Shown piece after piece: positions 1 through 8,061 of a stretch of DNA of 64,000 bases. Origin of the DNA: Pseudomonas sp. MYb60 (GTDB lineage Bacteria; Pseudomonadota; Gammaproteobacteria; Pseudomonadales; Pseudomonadaceae); the NCBI RefSeq assembly GCF_002979555.1, contig NZ_PCOZ01000001.1, forward strand, positions 434,001-498,000. The letters are read 5' to 3'. Positions within the stretch are counted from its first letter, which is position 1, and every line of letters starts with the position of its first letter. The translations under genes and the position numbers were made by a program. The notes beneath the pieces are model-generated. The model did not search any database, was not told the DNA's origin, and saw only the letters and a list, made by a program, of their open reading frames with translations.

Positions 1-505
1 GCTGATGAACTCCGACGGCCTCACCGGGCTGTCCAACCGCCGTCACTTCGACGAATACCTGGAGCTGGAGTGGCGTCGTGCCATGCGTGACCAGACCCAG
101 TTGTCGTTGCTGATGATCGACGTGGACTTCTTCAAGACCTACAACGACAGCTTTGGCCATGTCGAGGGCGATGAAGCCCTGCGCAAGGTCGCCACGGCCA
201 TCCGCGACGCCAGCAGCCGCCCTTCGGACCTGCCGGCGCGCTACGGCGGTGAAGAGTTCGCGCTGGTGCTGCCCAATACCTCGCCGGGCGGCGCACGCCT
301 GGTCGCCGAGAAACTGCGCATGGCCGTGGCCGCGCTGAAAATCCCGCACATCGCGCCGGTCGAAGGCTCGAGCCTGACCATCAGCATCGGCCTGTCGACG
401 CTGACGCCGCAGGTCGGTACGGATTGCCGGCAGTTGATCATGGCGGCGGACAAGGGGCTGTATACGGCCAAGCATAATGGGCGCAATCAGGTGGGGATTG
501 AGTAG
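1..505 (+). CDS. wspR: WspR-type diguanylate cyclase, 3' part only
   Basis: C-terminal GGDEF domain of a response-regulator diguanylate cyclase, which makes cyclic di-GMP from two GTP. The gene runs off the left edge, so the receiver domain and start are not visible. The frame is open from base 2. The active-site loop reads RYGGEEF, and an RxxD motif (RPSD) lies exactly five residues before GGEEF, the position of the inhibitory c-di-GMP I-site. The family metal-binding region ([11 protein letters not shown]) is intact, so the enzyme should be active. In Pseudomonas wspR is the last gene of the Wsp surface-sensing operon and sits just before prfB, as here; that synteny supports the name. A different GGDEF regulator is possible but less likely. 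Confidence 0.88.
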   Translation, partial: LMNSDGLTGLSNRRHFDEYLELEWRRAMRDQTQLSLLMIDVDFFKTYNDSFGHVEGDEALRKVATAIRDASSRPSDLPARYGGEEFALVLPNTSPGGARLVAEKLRMAVAALKIPHIAPVEGSSLTISIGLSTLTPQVGTDCRQLIMAADKGLYTAKHNGRNQVGIE

Positions 506-655
506 GGGGGGGATGGCGGTGTGTATATCCGTTGCTCTTGACCCAACAGTTGGCACCTCGCCTGCGTTCGGCCAGCGTGTTTGACGGGGCGCCCCGATCA
601 AAATCGAAAGCGCGCGGCCTTAGAGCCGACTGGGTGGGTGTGCGGTTCACAGTTC

Positions 656-750
656 AAATGTGGGAGGGGGCTTGCCCCCGATGGCAGAGTGTCAGTCACT
701 GGATTTGTAGCTGACCCACCGCTATCGGGGGCAAGCCCCCTCCCACATTT
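656..750. repeat. REPIN (pair of inverted REP sequences)
   Basis: Two 27-bp arms, 656-682 and 724-750, are perfect reverse complements. Each contains the REP core GTGGGAGGGGGC followed by TTGCCCCC. The 41-bp spacer completes a typical Pseudomonas REPIN of about 95 bp. The same sequence family recurs at 34859-34948. Confidence 0.9.
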
Positions 751-783
751 GGCTCCCATACATCATCAGGTAGATGGTGGTCT

Positions 784-810
784 GCTCTGGCTCTGGCTCT
801 GGCTCTGGCT
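784..810. repeat. GCTCTG hexanucleotide tandem repeat
   Basis: Four and a half exact copies of GCTCTG lie inside the composite island, just before its inner right arm. The tract is in non-coding DNA, so copy-number changes would not shift a reading frame. Confidence 0.9.
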
Positions 811-1220
811 TTGTTTTTGATTTTGATCTTAAGCGCCCCGTCAAACACGCTGGCCGGAATTCGGCATGGAGTTGGGGGGTAACCCGGCAGGACGCCGGGT
901 TAGCCGCCCCGCGCCATGGATGGCGCGTGGCGGCGGCCCCCCAACTCCATGTCGGATTACGGGCACACCGAGCGTGAGCGAGGTGCCGAGTGTTGGGGCA
1001 AGAGCCTTTTGGTTACTTTTGGCTGGGCCGGCATTCCGGGCTCTTTTCCAAAAGTGACCCGCCGTAAGGGCGGAACCTTAAGTAGCCGTTACCGCAGCAA
1101 CGGATATGTCCACCGACACCCCCACAACCCCAACCCTTTTCGCCCAGCGGACTGCCGCTCCCCCCCATTACCCGTTATACTCGCCGGCTTTCAAAAGTTC
1201 GCCAACGAGTGCTGCCCGCC

Positions 1221-2316
1221 ATGGAAATCAACCCGATCCTGAACACCATCAAGGACCTGTCCGAGCGCTCCGAAACTATTCGGGGGTATCTTTGACTACG
1301 ATCAAAAGCATGAGCGTCTGACCGAAGTCAATCGCGAGCTTGAAGATCCGAGTGTCTGGAACAAACCTGAATACGCCCAGGAACTGGGCCGCGAGCGCGC
1401 TGCGCTGGCGCAGATCGTCGATACCCTCGACGAACTGAACACCGGTCTGGCCGATTGCCGTGACCTGCTGGACATGGCCGTCGAAGAAAACGACGAAGGC
1501 GCAGTGGGCGATGTCGTCGCCGAGCTGGCCCGTCTCGAGGAAAACCTCGCCAAACTCGAATTCCGCCGCATGTTCAGCCACGAGATGGACCCGAACAACG
1601 CTTACCTGGACATCCAGGCCGGCTCCGGTGGTACCGAGGCCCAGGACTGGGCCAACATCCTGCTGCGCATGTACCTGCGCTGGGCGGATAAACGCGGGTT
1701 CGACGCGACCATCATGGAGCTGTCGGCCGGTGAAGTCGCCGGTATCAAGGGCGCAACCGTGCACATCAAGGGTGAATACGCCTTTGGCTGGCTGCGTACC
1801 GAGATCGGCGTGCACCGCCTGGTGCGCAAGAGCCCGTTCGACTCCGGCAACCGTCGGCACACCTCGTTTTCTGCCGTATTCGTCTCGCCAGAGATCGACG
1901 ACAAGGTGGAAATCGAGATCAACCCGGCCGACCTGCGCATCGACACCTACCGTTCCTCCGGTGCCGGTGGTCAGCACGTAAACACCACCGACTCGGCCGT
2001 GCGTATTACCCACGTACCGACCAACACCGTGGTGAGCTGCCAGAACGAACGTTCCCAGCACGCGAACAAGGACACCGCCATGAAAATGTTGCGGGCCAAG
2101 TTGTACGAGCAGGAAATGCAGAAGCGCAATGCCGCGTCCCAGGCACTGGAAGACACCAAGTCGGATATCGGCTGGGGTCACCAGATCCGCTCTTATGTGC
2201 TCGATGCGTCGCGGATCAAGGATTTGCGCACTAACATCGAACGCAGCGATTGCGACAAGGTGCTCGACGGCGACATCGATGAGTACCTGGAAGCCAGCCT
2301 GAAATCAGGCCTGTAA
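1221..2316 (+). CDS. prfB: Peptide chain release factor 2 (programmed +1 frameshift)
   Basis: RF2 reads UGA and UAA stop codons and releases the finished peptide. Translation starts at ATG 1221 and runs 24 codons to an in-frame TGA at 1293-1295 in the context CTT TGA C. The rest of the protein is in the +1 frame from 1294 (GAC) to the stop at 2316, giving 364 residues. The sequence before the shift, CGGGGGTATCTTTGAC, has the G-rich Shine-Dalgarno-like element of the classical prfB autoregulatory site. The SPF stop-recognition tripeptide lies in KSPFDSG, and the GGQ catalytic motif is at 1966-1974 (residues 249-251). A single-frame annotation from the ATG at 1474 would lose the N-terminal domain. 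A REP sequence separates it from lysS. Confidence 0.97.
1281..1296 (+). promoter_or_regulatory. Programmed +1 ribosomal frameshift site of prfB
   Basis: The slippery CTT codon at 1290-1292 is followed by TGA at 1293-1295 and a C. A GGGGG run lies just upstream at an SD-like distance. When RF2 is scarce the ribosome pauses at UGA and slips forward one base to read GAC. The arrangement matches the well-known prfB mechanism. Confidence 0.96.
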
Positions 2317-2354
2317 CACACGCAATGCGGGATTGCCTGACACTCCGCGATCCC

Positions 2355-2397
2355 TGTGGGAGCGGGCTTGCCCGCGATCCCCAGCCGAAGGCTGGGG
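2355..2397. repeat. REP sequence with adjacent hairpin
   Basis: Two neighbouring hairpins lie between prfB and lysS. TGTGGGAGCGGGC with TTGCCCGCGAT (2355-2378) is a REP variant with a GCGGGC core. CCCCAGCC, GAA, GGCTGGGG (2379-2397) is a perfect 8-bp stem. The lysS frame stays open through this element, which would give a false N-terminal extension. Confidence 0.8.
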
Positions 2398-2425
2398 CAA
2401 CGAACCTGATGGAAAATTTAAAGAC

Positions 2426-3925
2426 ATGAGCGACCAACAACTCGACCAGGCCCTGCAACAGGAAGAAAACTCCCTGATCGCCCTGCGCAAGGAAAAGCTG
2501 GCTGCCGAGCGCGCCAAGGGCAACGCCTTCCCCAACGACTTCCGTCGCGAAAACTACTGCGATGCCTTGCAGAAGCAATACGCGGACAAGACCAAGGAAG
2601 AGCTGGCAGAAGCGGCGATCCCGGTCAAAGTGGCAGGTCGCATCATGCTTAACCGTGGCTCGTTCATGGTGATCCAGGACATGACCGGTCGCATCCAGGT
2701 TTATGTCAACCGCAAGACCCTGCCGGAAGAAACCCTGGCCTCGGTGAAAACCTGGGACATGGGCGACATCATCGCCGCCGAAGGTACCCTGGCCCGTTCG
2801 GGCAAGGGCGACCTGTACGTCGAGATGACCAACGTGCGCCTGCTGACCAAGTCCCTGCGCCCGCTGCCGGACAAGCACCACGGCCTGACCGACACCGAGC
2901 AGCGCTACCGCCAGCGCTACGTTGACCTGATCGTCAACGAAGAAGTGCGCCACACCTTCCGCGTGCGTTCGCAAGTGATCGCGCACATCCGTACCTTCCT
3001 GATGCAGCGCGACTTCCTGGAAGTGGAAACGCCGATGCTGCAAACCATCCCGGGTGGCGCGGCAGCCAAGCCGTTCGAAACCCACCACAATGCCCTGGAC
3101 ATGGAAATGTTCCTGCGTATCGCGCCTGAGCTGTACCTCAAGCGCCTGGTGGTTGGCGGCTTTGAAAAGGTGTTCGAGATCAACCGCAACTTCCGTAACG
3201 AAGGCGTCTCGACCCGTCACAACCCAGAATTCACCATGTTGGAGTTCTACCAGGCCTACGCCGACTACGAAGACAACATGGACCTGACCGAAGAACTGTT
3301 CCGCGAACTGGCGCAGTTGGTCCTGGGCAGCACCGACGTGCCTTACGGCGACAAGGTGTTCCATTTCGGCGAGCCGTTCGTGCGCCTGTCGGTGTTCGAC
3401 TCGATCCTCAAGTACAACCCTGAGTTGACCGCCGACGACCTGAACGACATCGACAAAGCCCGCGCCATCGCCAAGAAAGCCGGCGCCAAGGTGCTCGGCT
3501 TTGAAGGCCTGGGCAAGCTGCAGGTGATGATTTTCGAAGAACTGGTGGAGCACAAGCTCGAACAGCCGCACTTCATTACCCAATATCCGTTCGAAGTGTC
3601 GCCGCTGGCCCGTCGCAACGATGACAACCCGAACGTCACTGACCGTTTCGAACTGTTCATCGGCGGCCGCGAAATCGCCAACGCCTACTCCGAGTTGAAC
3701 GACGCGGAAGACCAGGCCGAGCGTTTCATGGCCCAGGTGGCCGACAAGGACGCCGGCGACGACGAAGCCATGCACTACGACGCCGACTTCGTCCGCGCCC
3801 TGGAATACGGCATGCCGCCAACCGCCGGTGAAGGGATCGGCATCGATCGCCTGGTGATGTTGTTGACCAACTCGCCGTCGATCCGCGATGTGATCTTGTT
3901 CCCGCACATGCGCCCACAAGCGTAA
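2426..3925 (+). CDS. lysS: Lysyl-tRNA synthetase, class II
   Basis: Charges tRNA-Lys with lysine. The 499-residue protein has an N-terminal OB-fold anticodon-binding domain (about residues 50-150) and a class II catalytic core. Motif 2 is visible as [11 protein letters not shown] with HNPEFTMLE, and motif 3 as [11 protein letters not shown] near the C-terminus. The start is set at ATG 2426 because upstream codons run through a REP element and the protein then begins [10 protein letters not shown], as in other pseudomonads. It follows prfB, the usual prfB-lysS pair of gamma-proteobacteria, with a 109-bp gap. A strong terminator follows at 3941. Confidence 0.97.
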   Translation: MSDQQLDQALQQEENSLIALRKEKLAAERAKGNAFPNDFRRENYCDALQKQYADKTKEELAEAAIPVKVAGRIMLNRGSFMVIQDMTGRIQVYVNRKTLPEETLASVKTWDMGDIIAAEGTLARSGKGDLYVEMTNVRLLTKSLRPLPDKHHGLTDTEQRYRQRYVDLIVNEEVRHTFRVRSQVIAHIRTFLMQRDFLEVETPMLQTIPGGAAAKPFETHHNALDMEMFLRIAPELYLKRLVVGGFEKVFEINRNFRNEGVSTRHNPEFTMLEFYQAYADYEDNMDLTEELFRELAQLVLGSTDVPYGDKVFHFGEPFVRLSVFDSILKYNPELTADDLNDIDKARAIAKKAGAKVLGFEGLGKLQVMIFEELVEHKLEQPHFITQYPFEVSPLARRNDDNPNVTDRFELFIGGREIANAYSELNDAEDQAERFMAQVADKDAGDDEAMHYDADFVRALEYGMPPTAGEGIGIDRLVMLLTNSPSIRDVILFPHMRPQA

Positions 3926-3940
3926 CCGTAGCGAAATCCG

Positions 3941-3968
3941 AAGCCGCCTTTTATAAGGCGGCTTTTTT
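3941..3968 (+). terminator. Rho-independent terminator after lysS
   Basis: AAGCCGCC and GGCGGCTT form an 8-bp stem around a short TTTATAA-type loop, followed by TTTTTT, 15 bases after the lysS stop. Confidence 0.93.
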
Positions 3969-4009
3969 ATGGGGCGTCTATAAGCGTCAAGCAAACAGCG
4001 CCAAGCGAT

Positions 4010-4057
4010 CGTTCCCATGCGCCGCGTGGGAATGCATCCCGTGATGCTCCGCGTCAC
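4010..4057. repeat. Intergenic repeat with two tandem hairpins
   Basis: The block starting CGTTCCCATGCG carries two small stems: TTCCCA/TGGGAA, and GTGATGC with GCGTCAC (one mismatch). From memory this is a common dispersed element of Pseudomonas intergenic regions. It lies directly upstream of the TetR gene and may overlap its promoter. Copy number cannot be judged from this window. Confidence 0.6.
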
Positions 4058-4074
4058 TTATCAAAGGAAGATGT

Positions 4075-4794
4075 GTGGTGAACCGCGTAACCGCTCAAGA
4101 GGGCGCCGCCGGCATTGCTGCTGCCGTGGCTGAAAGCGTCCAGTACCAGGGTCGCAAGGCCAGTCGTCGGGGCAGTGAGCAACGCAGGCAAGATATTCTG
4201 GATGCGGCCATGCGCATCGTGGTGCGTGATGGCGTTCGCGCTGTACGCCATCGGGCAGTGGCGGCGGAGGCGGGGGTGCCGTTGTCGGCCACCACCTACT
4301 ATTTCAAGGATATCGACGACCTGCTCACCGATACCTTTTCCCAGTACGTCGAACGCAGTGCTGCGTTCATGGGCAAGTTGTGGGTGCGCAACGAAGGGTT
4401 GCTGCGCGAGATGGTCGCCTACGGTGATGGCAGCGCGGAATCGCGCTCCCAACTGGCCGATGACATCGCGCGGCTGACCGCTGACTATGTGCTACGTCAG
4501 CTGACCAACCGCCGCGAGCACCTGATGGCTGAACAGGCCTTCCGCCAGGAAGCCCTGTTGAATCCGCGCCTGGCGGAACTGGTGCGCTCCCACCAACAGA
4601 TTTTGTTGCAGGGCACCGAGCAGTTTTTCCAGGTGTTGGGCTCGCGCGAGCCGCAACAGGATGCCAAAGTGTTGACGGCGATAATCGGTCGGATGGAATA
4701 TCAGGGCCTGCTGGGCAGCGCAGAGTCACTGACCGGTGAAGAGATGCTTGAGATTCTCAAGCGTTACATGCAGTTGGTGTTGGCTTCGGTCTGA
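4075..4794 (+). CDS. TetR-family transcriptional regulator
   Basis: A 239-residue repressor-like protein. The N-terminal helix-turn-helix lies about residues 40-85: RRQDILDAAMRIVVRDGV, then RHRAVAAEAGVPLSATTYYF, the TetR recognition-helix signature. The C-terminal half is an all-helical ligand domain. The start is GTG at 4075 or the next GTG at 4078; AAGGAAG just upstream fits either, with better spacing for 4078. The position after lysS matches a TetR gene in P. aeruginosa. It is probably co-transcribed with the lipoprotein 16 bases downstream and the DUF1704 gene. Ligand and targets are unknown. Confidence 0.85.
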   Translation: MVNRVTAQEGAAGIAAAVAESVQYQGRKASRRGSEQRRQDILDAAMRIVVRDGVRAVRHRAVAAEAGVPLSATTYYFKDIDDLLTDTFSQYVERSAAFMGKLWVRNEGLLREMVAYGDGSAESRSQLADDIARLTADYVLRQLTNRREHLMAEQAFRQEALLNPRLAELVRSHQQILLQGTEQFFQVLGSREPQQDAKVLTAIIGRMEYQGLLGSAESLTGEEMLEILKRYMQLVLASV

Positions 4795-4810
4795 CACCAG
4801 GGAGTGTCGA

Positions 4811-5359
4811 ATGAAAGCCTGGCGTGTGGCAGTAATCACCTTGTCATTCTTGTTACTCAGCGGTTGCCTGGTGACCTTCAAGAACCCACTGCCAGCCCAT
4901 GAGGCCGCGCCGAAAGGTTTGTTGGGCCAATGGTCGAGCAAAAATGCCTGGGGCGAGCCGCTTAATCTGCACATCACCAGCGCCGGTGGCCAGCGTTATA
5001 AAGCCGTGAGCTACCCTACAGCCAAGCCCGGTGAACGTGACGAGTACCTGTTTACGGTGTCGCGCCATGGCAGTCGTTGGTATTTTTCGGCGCCATTGCC
5101 GGCCAGATTCGGCGGGCAGTTCATCCTTGGCGGTTTCGAATTCAACGAAAAACACGAATTGGTGGTCTACAACCTGGACCTGGATGCGATCCACCAGGCC
5201 CTCGACCAGAACCGCTTGCACGGCAGCCCCGTAGAAACTGTCGAAGGCACGGGCGTCGTGGTGGACAGCCCCATGGACCAGGTATTTGCTTACCTGGATG
5301 ACCCGGCCAATGCCGATGTATTCGTGGAAGCCGTGCGCTATCAGCGCGCGGGCAAATAA
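4811..5359 (+). CDS. Lipoprotein of unknown function
   Basis: A 182-residue protein with a signal peptide and lipobox LLSGC; Cys19 would be lipidated. The mature part begins LVTFKNPLPAHEA and is rich in beta-type sequence with no motif I recognise. The start ATG 4811 follows GGAG at a normal distance. It lies 16 bases after the TetR gene and 21 before the DUF1704 gene, so the three probably form one operon. Localisation to the outer or inner membrane is inferred from the lipobox only. Confidence 0.85.
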   Translation: MKAWRVAVITLSFLLLSGCLVTFKNPLPAHEAAPKGLLGQWSSKNAWGEPLNLHITSAGGQRYKAVSYPTAKPGERDEYLFTVSRHGSRWYFSAPLPARFGGQFILGGFEFNEKHELVVYNLDLDAIHQALDQNRLHGSPVETVEGTGVVVDSPMDQVFAYLDDPANADVFVEAVRYQRAGK

Positions 5360-5380
5360 CGTTTAAAGAGGAAGCACCGG

Positions 5381-6658
5381 GTGGACGATTACCAGCAGAC
5401 GATACGCACCTTGTCTGATCGCATTGTGCTGGCGCAAACACCGATTCGCGTCCTCGACGCCGTGAAGTGGGACGACAACATTCGCCAGGGATTTCTCAAG
5501 GCCAAGGGCAAGGAGATGCCGGCGGTTGACCGCGATTACTACCTCAACCGACCGCTGTCATTCGACTCCAGCGCAGTGAAGCTGGAATTCCAGAACATCG
5601 AGCGCGACATCACCCGGCGTCTCGGCCAGTTCAGCCCGGTGGGGCAGATCATGCGCCGCATGTGCAAGGAATACCGCATGGTGGTGCGCATGCTGGAGGC
5701 GCGAGGCACCGAGGACTTCGGCCTGATTTCCCAGGAGCTGTACGGCGCCGCGTCCGATGCGTTTCACGCCGGTGACCCGACCCTGGCCGATCTTGGCCTG
5801 ATGCTGTCCGACTACCTGAACAACATCGACGGCCGAGGCGACTTGAAGGATGAGGCCAAGACCCTCACCGCCAAGGACGCCGTGGCCCTGCTGCAAACCC
5901 GCTTGAACAAGGTGTTCGGCGAGGCCGAGGAAACCATTCGCGTGTTCGAGTCCGACGGTATCGTCGCGGACGCCGCCGCGGGGGCTGACTACATCAAGAT
6001 CCGCGCCGATGCGATGTTCAACGACCGCGACGTGCGCGCCCTGGAAGTGCACGAGGGCCTGGTGCATGTCGGCACCACCCTCAACGGGCAGAACCAGCCG
6101 ATCTGCACCTTCCTGTCCAAGGGCCCGCCGTCGTCTACCGTGACCCAGGAAGGCTTGGCGATCCTGATGGAGATCATCACCTTCGCCTCCTACCCGAGTC
6201 GCCTGCGCAAACTCACCAACCGTACCCGCGCGATCCACATGGTGGAGGAGGGCGCCGATTTCCTGCAGGTGTTCGAATTTTTCCGTGAGCAAGGCTTTGA
6301 GATGGCCGAAAGCTACGGCAATGCCAGTCGTGTCTTCCGTGGTTCGGTGCCGACGGGTCTGCCGTTTACCAAGGATTTGTCCTACCTCAAGGGCTTCATC
6401 ATGGTCTACAACTACATCCAGCTGGCCGTGCGCAAGGGCAAGCTGGAACAAGTGCCGCTGCTGTTCTGCGGCAAGACGACCCTGGAAGACATGCGTACCC
6501 TGCGCCAACTGGTGGACGAGGGGCTGGTGGTGCCGCCCAAGTATCTGCCGGAACAGTTCCGCGACATGAACGCGCTGGCGGCGTGGATGTGCTTCTCCAA
6601 CTTCCTCAACCACCTGAGCCTGGACCGGATCGAGGCGGATTACTCCAATATCCTTTGA
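5381..6658 (+). CDS. DUF1704 / MATCAP-like metallopeptidase (QEGLA-motif protein)
   Basis: A 425-residue protein of the DUF1704 family, often annotated 'flavohemoglobin expression-modulating QEGLA motif protein'. The eponymous TQEGLA is at residues 255-260, and an HExxxH zinc motif (HEGLVH) is at residues 224-229. That arrangement matches MATCAP, the eukaryotic tyrosine carboxypeptidase family, so a metallopeptidase role is likely and the flavohaemoglobin name may mislead. No signal peptide is visible, so it should be cytoplasmic. The start is GTG 5381 with AAAGAGGAAG upstream. The native substrate is unknown. Context with a TetR regulator and a lipoprotein gives no clear pathway. Confidence 0.85.
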   Translation: MDDYQQTIRTLSDRIVLAQTPIRVLDAVKWDDNIRQGFLKAKGKEMPAVDRDYYLNRPLSFDSSAVKLEFQNIERDITRRLGQFSPVGQIMRRMCKEYRMVVRMLEARGTEDFGLISQELYGAASDAFHAGDPTLADLGLMLSDYLNNIDGRGDLKDEAKTLTAKDAVALLQTRLNKVFGEAEETIRVFESDGIVADAAAGADYIKIRADAMFNDRDVRALEVHEGLVHVGTTLNGQNQPICTFLSKGPPSSTVTQEGLAILMEIITFASYPSRLRKLTNRTRAIHMVEEGADFLQVFEFFREQGFEMAESYGNASRVFRGSVPTGLPFTKDLSYLKGFIMVYNYIQLAVRKGKLEQVPLLFCGKTTLEDMRTLRQLVDEGLVVPPKYLPEQFRDMNALAAWMCFSNFLNHLSLDRIEADYSNIL

Positions 6659-6718
6659 ATAAACCGGATCAAAAGGGTGGGAGCTCATGTGTTCTTGAGA
6701 AATGAATACAACCTTCCA

Positions 6719-7639
6719 ATGAGGCTTCAACGGATGAGAATCCTCGGCATTCTGTGCCTGCTACTCACTTTGAGCGGCTGCAGCTCATTGCTGTTCTACC
6801 CCGAGCCAGGGCTGCCGTTCACCCCGGATAAAGCCCGCCTTGCCTACCGCGACGTCACCCTCACCACCGCCGATGGGGTCAAGCTCCATGCCTGGTGGCT
6901 ACCGGCCAAACCCGGTGTGCCGCTCAAGGGCACGGTGCTGCACCTGCACGGCAACGGCGGCAACCTGGCCTGGCACCTGGGTGGCAGTTGGTGGCTGCCG
7001 GAGCAAGGCTATCAAGTCCTGCTGCTCGACTATCGGGGATACGGCTTGTCCGAAGGCAAACCCTCATTGCCGGCCATCTACCAGGACGTCGATGCAGCCT
7101 TCAGCTGGATCGACAAGGCCCCCGAAACCCAAGGGCAGCCGCTGGTGGTGCTTGGCCAAAGCCTGGGCGGTGCGCTGGCGGTGCATTACCTGGCGGCCCA
7201 CCCGGAGCGCCAGGCCCGACTCAAGGCGCTGGTACTGGACGGCGTGCCCGCCAGTTATCGTGACGTAGGGCAATTCGCCCTGAGCACTTCCTGGATAACA
7301 TGGCCGTTCCAGGTGCCGTTGTCCTGGCTGGTGCCCGATGCCGACAGCGCGATCCATTCAATGCCCAAGTTGACTGGCGTCCCCAAATTGCTGTTTCACA
7401 GCCTGGACGACCCCATCGTGCCCCTGGCCAACGGCATCCGCCTGTACCAGGCCGCGCCGCCGCCGAGGGTGTTGCAACTGACCCGTGGTGGCCACGTGCA
7501 GACCTTTGCCGACAAGACCTGGCAAACCGTGATGCTGCGCTACCTGGACGACCCGCAGCACTTCAACGGCCTGCGGCGCCTGGGCGAAATACCCAATTAC
7601 CCCACTTCCAAACCTGATTCATCAGAGAGTCCGCAATGA
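6719..7639 (+). CDS. Alpha/beta-hydrolase lipoprotein
   Basis: A 306-residue serine hydrolase with a lipoprotein signal (LTLSGC, Cys21). The nucleophile elbow GQSLGG places Ser148. The acid is in SLDDPIVP (Asp230 or Asp231) and the histidine in RGGHVQ (His259). The oxyanion region HLHGNGGN is present. The fold resembles the BEM46/YfhR group of alpha/beta hydrolases (peptidase S9-like), whose substrates are mostly unknown. The start is uncertain: ATG 6719 gives a basic n-region (MRLQRMR), ATG 6734 would also keep the signal, and neither has a strong ribosome site. It overlaps the next gene by four bases. Confidence 0.85.
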   Translation: MRLQRMRILGILCLLLTLSGCSSLLFYPEPGLPFTPDKARLAYRDVTLTTADGVKLHAWWLPAKPGVPLKGTVLHLHGNGGNLAWHLGGSWWLPEQGYQVLLLDYRGYGLSEGKPSLPAIYQDVDAAFSWIDKAPETQGQPLVVLGQSLGGALAVHYLAAHPERQARLKALVLDGVPASYRDVGQFALSTSWITWPFQVPLSWLVPDADSAIHSMPKLTGVPKLLFHSLDDPIVPLANGIRLYQAAPPPRVLQLTRGGHVQTFADKTWQTVMLRYLDDPQHFNGLRRLGEIPNYPTSKPDSSESPQ

Positions 7640-7962
7640 GCGAAGAACGCAACATGATCCCGCTGATCCTCACCGGTATCGGCACCATCATCGGCACCGT
7701 CGGGTGCCTGTGGTACTACGGTTACCTGCACTTCGCCAAGCCGGAGGATGCGCTGCTGCTGAGCGATTTCACCCTGCTCAAGACCGTGCCCGGTGAAGAC
7801 TACAAGGTCTCCCTGACCCCGGCCGCTCAAGTGGCGCAGTGCGTCGATGGCGTGCTGGTGATGTTCGACACCGAGCAGAAAGGCCTCAGCGGCGTGCTGG
7901 TCAACAACAAGAAACAGGCGGTGCGGTGCATGGGCCAGGAGACGCCGCAACTGCAGCAGTAA
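7636..7962 (+). CDS. Small single-span membrane protein, unknown function
   Basis: A 108-residue protein whose ATG overlaps the hydrolase stop (ATGA), so it is translationally coupled to it. One hydrophobic segment lies near residues 7-28 (IPLILTGIGTIIGTVGCLWYY). The soluble part follows, with two cysteines (in AQCVDG and RCMG) that could pair if periplasmic. I recognise no family. Coupling suggests it works with, or anchors beside, the lipoprotein hydrolase. Confidence 0.8.
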   Translation: MSEERNMIPLILTGIGTIIGTVGCLWYYGYLHFAKPEDALLLSDFTLLKTVPGEDYKVSLTPAAQVAQCVDGVLVMFDTEQKGLSGVLVNNKKQAVRCMGQETPQLQQ

Positions 7963-7982
7963 GGGCTACTGCCGAAATGTTT

Positions 7983-8010
7983 GGAACCGTATTTCATGGT
8001 GCGCCACTGA
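7983..8010 (+). promoter_or_regulatory. Perfect hrp-box-like promoter (HrpL/RspL sigma factor)
   Basis: GGAACC at 7983-7988, a 15-base spacer, then CCACTGA at 8004-8010 match the HrpL consensus GGAACC-N15/16-CCACNNA at every fixed base. The site is intergenic, correctly oriented, and ends 51 bases before the ATG at 8062. HrpL-type sigma factors drive type III secretion genes in Pseudomonas. Activity is inferred, and no hrpL gene is in this window. Confidence 0.75.
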
Positions 8011-8015
8011 GGGTT

Positions 8016-8034
8016 CTGTCAGCTGGGCTGACAG
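8016..8034 (+). other. Short hairpin in the leader of the 97-aa gene
   Basis: CTGTCAG, a CTGGG loop and CTGACAG form a perfect 7-bp stem between the hrp-like box and the AGGAG ribosome site at 8050-8054. It would lie in the 5' leader of the transcript. It has no T-run and does not look like a terminator. Confidence 0.6.
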
Positions 8035-8061
8035 CCACGTCAATATCTCAGGAGTGTAATC

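Larger units (their letters stand above)
525..1107. repeat. Composite inverted-repeat island without genes
   Basis: The gap between wspR and prfB holds no convincing gene but a nested, imperfect palindrome. The outermost arm is a 12-bp match, 525-536 against 1096-1107. The next arm, 534-570 against 969-1005, matches at 30 of 37 positions by my count. The inner arm, 570-605 against 819-855, is nearly perfect with one short divergent block. A REPIN lies at the core (656-750), and a short GCTCTG tandem repeat sits at 784-810. The right half, about 860-960, has further short palindromes. From memory, pieces like 940-1107 recur in many P. fluorescens genomes, but I cannot name the family. Confidence 0.75.

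Noticed and set aside
656..750. CRISPR array or transposon ends at the inverted repeats
   Set aside because: Only one inverted pair, with no regularly spaced direct repeats or transposase; the sequence is the REPIN family.
1293..1295. prfB as a pseudogene because of the in-frame TGA
   Set aside because: The stop is the programmed frameshift site with full context, and the remainder is intact.
774..1321. Several open frames in the repeat island between wspR and prfB
   Set aside because: They run through palindromic repeats and the REPIN, lack ribosome sites, and have no conserved-looking protein.
2333..2425. N-terminal extension of lysS by 31 codons
   Set aside because: It would translate a REP element; the standard start at 2426 gives normal family length.
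2231..4057. A 608-codon antisense frame over lysS
   Set aside because: Shadow of lysS. The plus strand carries the class II synthetase motifs and a terminator.
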